Part shown: in pieces, positions 29,791-30,670 of the stretch | Layout: each line of letters starts with the position of its first letter | How positions within the stretch are numbered: the stretch's first letter is position 1 | From: Microbacteriaceae bacterium | Lineage (GTDB): Bacteria; Actinomycetota; Actinomycetes; Actinomycetales; Microbacteriaceae | Length of the DNA: 30,670 nucleotides | Reading direction: 5' to 3' | Assembly: GCA_022701925.1 (NCBI GenBank) | Contig: JAKONM010000333.1 | Coordinates: forward strand, 1 to 30,670 | Notes under the pieces: model-generated | What the model was told of the DNA's origin: nothing | What the model saw: the letters and a program-made list of their open reading frames with translations, nothing else | Databases searched by the model: none | Translations under genes and position numbers: made by a program

Positions 29791-30670
29791 GTGCTGCCGA
29801 CCCTCCTCTCCATCGGGCTGGACTCGCGCGTCATCAACACGGCCCAGGCGATCGGCATCCCGATCGCCCTGATCGGCGCCGTGTTCCTCAGCTTCGGGGC
29901 GCAGTTCCAGTCGCGCGGGGTGAAGCAGGTGGAGGCCCGCCGATCGACGAGCGGCACCGAGCTGGGCCGGTCCGAGCTGCTGCGCCTGGCGCGGAACCGC
30001 TCGTGGCTCTTCGGCACGGTGGCCCTGGGCCTCGCGATCGTGCTGCAGCTGACCAGCCTGCGGTTCGCCGCGCTGATCGTGGTGCAGCCGATCGGCGCGA
30101 TCGCCCTGGTCGTCACAGCCATCCTCAACGCACGGCTGAACCACATCCACCTGGACCGCCGCGTCGTCCGGGCCATCGCGCTCTGCGTCGTCGGCGTCGG
30201 CGCCTTCGTCGCGGTCGCGGCGCCGAACGCCACGGACACCGGCATCAGCGACGACGACCTGCGCACGATCCTGGTGCTGCTGCTCATCGTGCTGATCGCC
30301 TTCGGGGTGCTGTGGGCGGTCTACCGCGACCGCGCGACCCCGATCGCCTACATCGTCGGGGCCGGCGTGCTCTACGGGTTCGTCGCCACGATGGCCAAGA
30401 CCGTCATCAACCGCCTGTCCCTCGGCCAGTTCGACCTCTTCACCGTGCTGTCCGTGCTCGGCCTGCTGGCCGCCGGTGCGGCCGGGTTCTACCTGGTGCA
30501 GACCGCCTACTCCGTCGGGCCCCCCGACCTGGTGATCGCGGGGCTGACCGTCGTCGACCCGATCGTGGCCGTCGGCATCGGCGTGCTGATCCTGGGGGAG
30601 GCGCAGAACGCGGCCTGGTGGGCCGGCCTGGCCTTCATCGTCACCGGCGCCGTCGCGGTCTTCGGCGTGA
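29791..30670 (+). CDS. DMT (drug/metabolite) superfamily transporter, 3' end outside window
   Basis: The frame from GTG 29791 is open to the last base (293 codons) and runs off the window. The product is a multi-spanning membrane protein with about nine hydrophobic helices. These include AQAIGIPIALIGAVFLSFGA, then WLFGTVALGLAIVLQLTSLRFAALIVVQP, ALCVVGVGAFVAV, TILVLLLIVLIAFGVLWAVY and IAYIVGAGVLYGFVATMAKT. The last are LSVLGLLAAGAAGFYLVQTAYSVGP and DPIVAVGIGVLILGE. The two-repeat EamA/NIPA-like layout, with a Pro-Ile pair after each VQP or VDP motif and a closing GE, marks the DMT superfamily. The cytoplasmic loop at residues ~42-65 is charged. Substrate unknown; such genes often sit next to def in related genomes. 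Confidence 0.85.
   Translation, partial: MLPTLLSIGLDSRVINTAQAIGIPIALIGAVFLSFGAQFQSRGVKQVEARRSTSGTELGRSELLRLARNRSWLFGTVALGLAIVLQLTSLRFAALIVVQPIGAIALVVTAILNARLNHIHLDRRVVRAIALCVVGVGAFVAVAAPNATDTGISDDDLRTILVLLLIVLIAFGVLWAVYRDRATPIAYIVGAGVLYGFVATMAKTVINRLSLGQFDLFTVLSVLGLLAAGAAGFYLVQTAYSVGPPDLVIAGLTVVDPIVAVGIGVLILGEAQNAAWWAGLAFIVTGAVAVFGV

Noticed and set aside
1..30670. CRISPR array, insertion sequence, prophage or attachment site
   Set aside because: No regularly spaced repeats, transposase or integrase motifs, or terminal repeats were seen; the single tRNA gene shows no duplicated 3' end nearby.

Overview
The window is very GC-rich, with compact gene spacing, many 4-base ATGA/GTGA start-stop overlaps, frequent GTG starts and many promoters whose -10 box lies about 6 bases before the start codon (leaderless mRNAs). 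Together with the core gene order phoH-ybeY-corC-era ... leuA ... recO-uppS ... glyS ... dus-dgt ... dnaG ... tRNA-Asn ... def, this points to a high-GC actinobacterium, most likely of the family Microbacteriaceae. The genus cannot be told from the sequence alone.

Layout. 1-3633: overlapping operon phoH (5' end outside the window), ybeY, a CNNM/CorC-type CBS membrane protein and era, closed by a strong hairpin. 3.7-10.8 kb: an accessory block between era and leuA, holding a reverse-strand GT4 glycosyltransferase, a NarL/LiaR-type two-component system behind nested inverted repeats, and a two-gene envelope-lipid operon. That operon has a membrane-anchored esterase and an MprF-type aminoacyl-lipid synthase with a degenerate rhomboid-like N-terminus. 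10.86-12.74 kb: leuA with a 14-codon Leu-rich leader peptide and an RNA element that can mask the leuA ribosome binding site. 12.9-17.1 kb: an NTF2-like protein, a small antitoxin-like protein, recO, uppS, a decayed P-loop kinase and glyS. 17.2-20.3 kb: a DUF2071 protein, a geranylgeranyl-reductase-type flavoprotein, a frameshifted YbaK-type deacylase, a FrnE-type DsbA protein and an unrecognised 36-aa ORF. 20.3-25.4 kb: dus, dgt, an MpaB-type oxygenase and dnaG. 25.5-29.1 kb: an orphan Opp/Dpp-type ATPase, a PEP-mutase-family enzyme, tRNA-Asn, an internally deleted GNAT protein, and a second histidine kinase paired with a receiver-only regulator. 29.1-30.67 kb: def on the reverse strand and a divergent DMT-family transporter that runs off the end.

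How it fits together. Most of the window is housekeeping: ribosome and rRNA maturation (YbeY, Era), replication and repair (DnaG, RecO, Dgt), translation (GlyRS, tRNA-Asn, Dus, Def), leucine synthesis (LeuA) and cell-wall lipid carrier synthesis (UppS). The most distinctive systems are the leuA leader switch and the esterase/aminoacyl-lipid synthase pair beside a two-component system. Three genes (P-loop kinase, YbaK, GNAT) show deletion or frameshift damage. No CRISPR array, prophage, insertion sequence or rRNA operon was seen.
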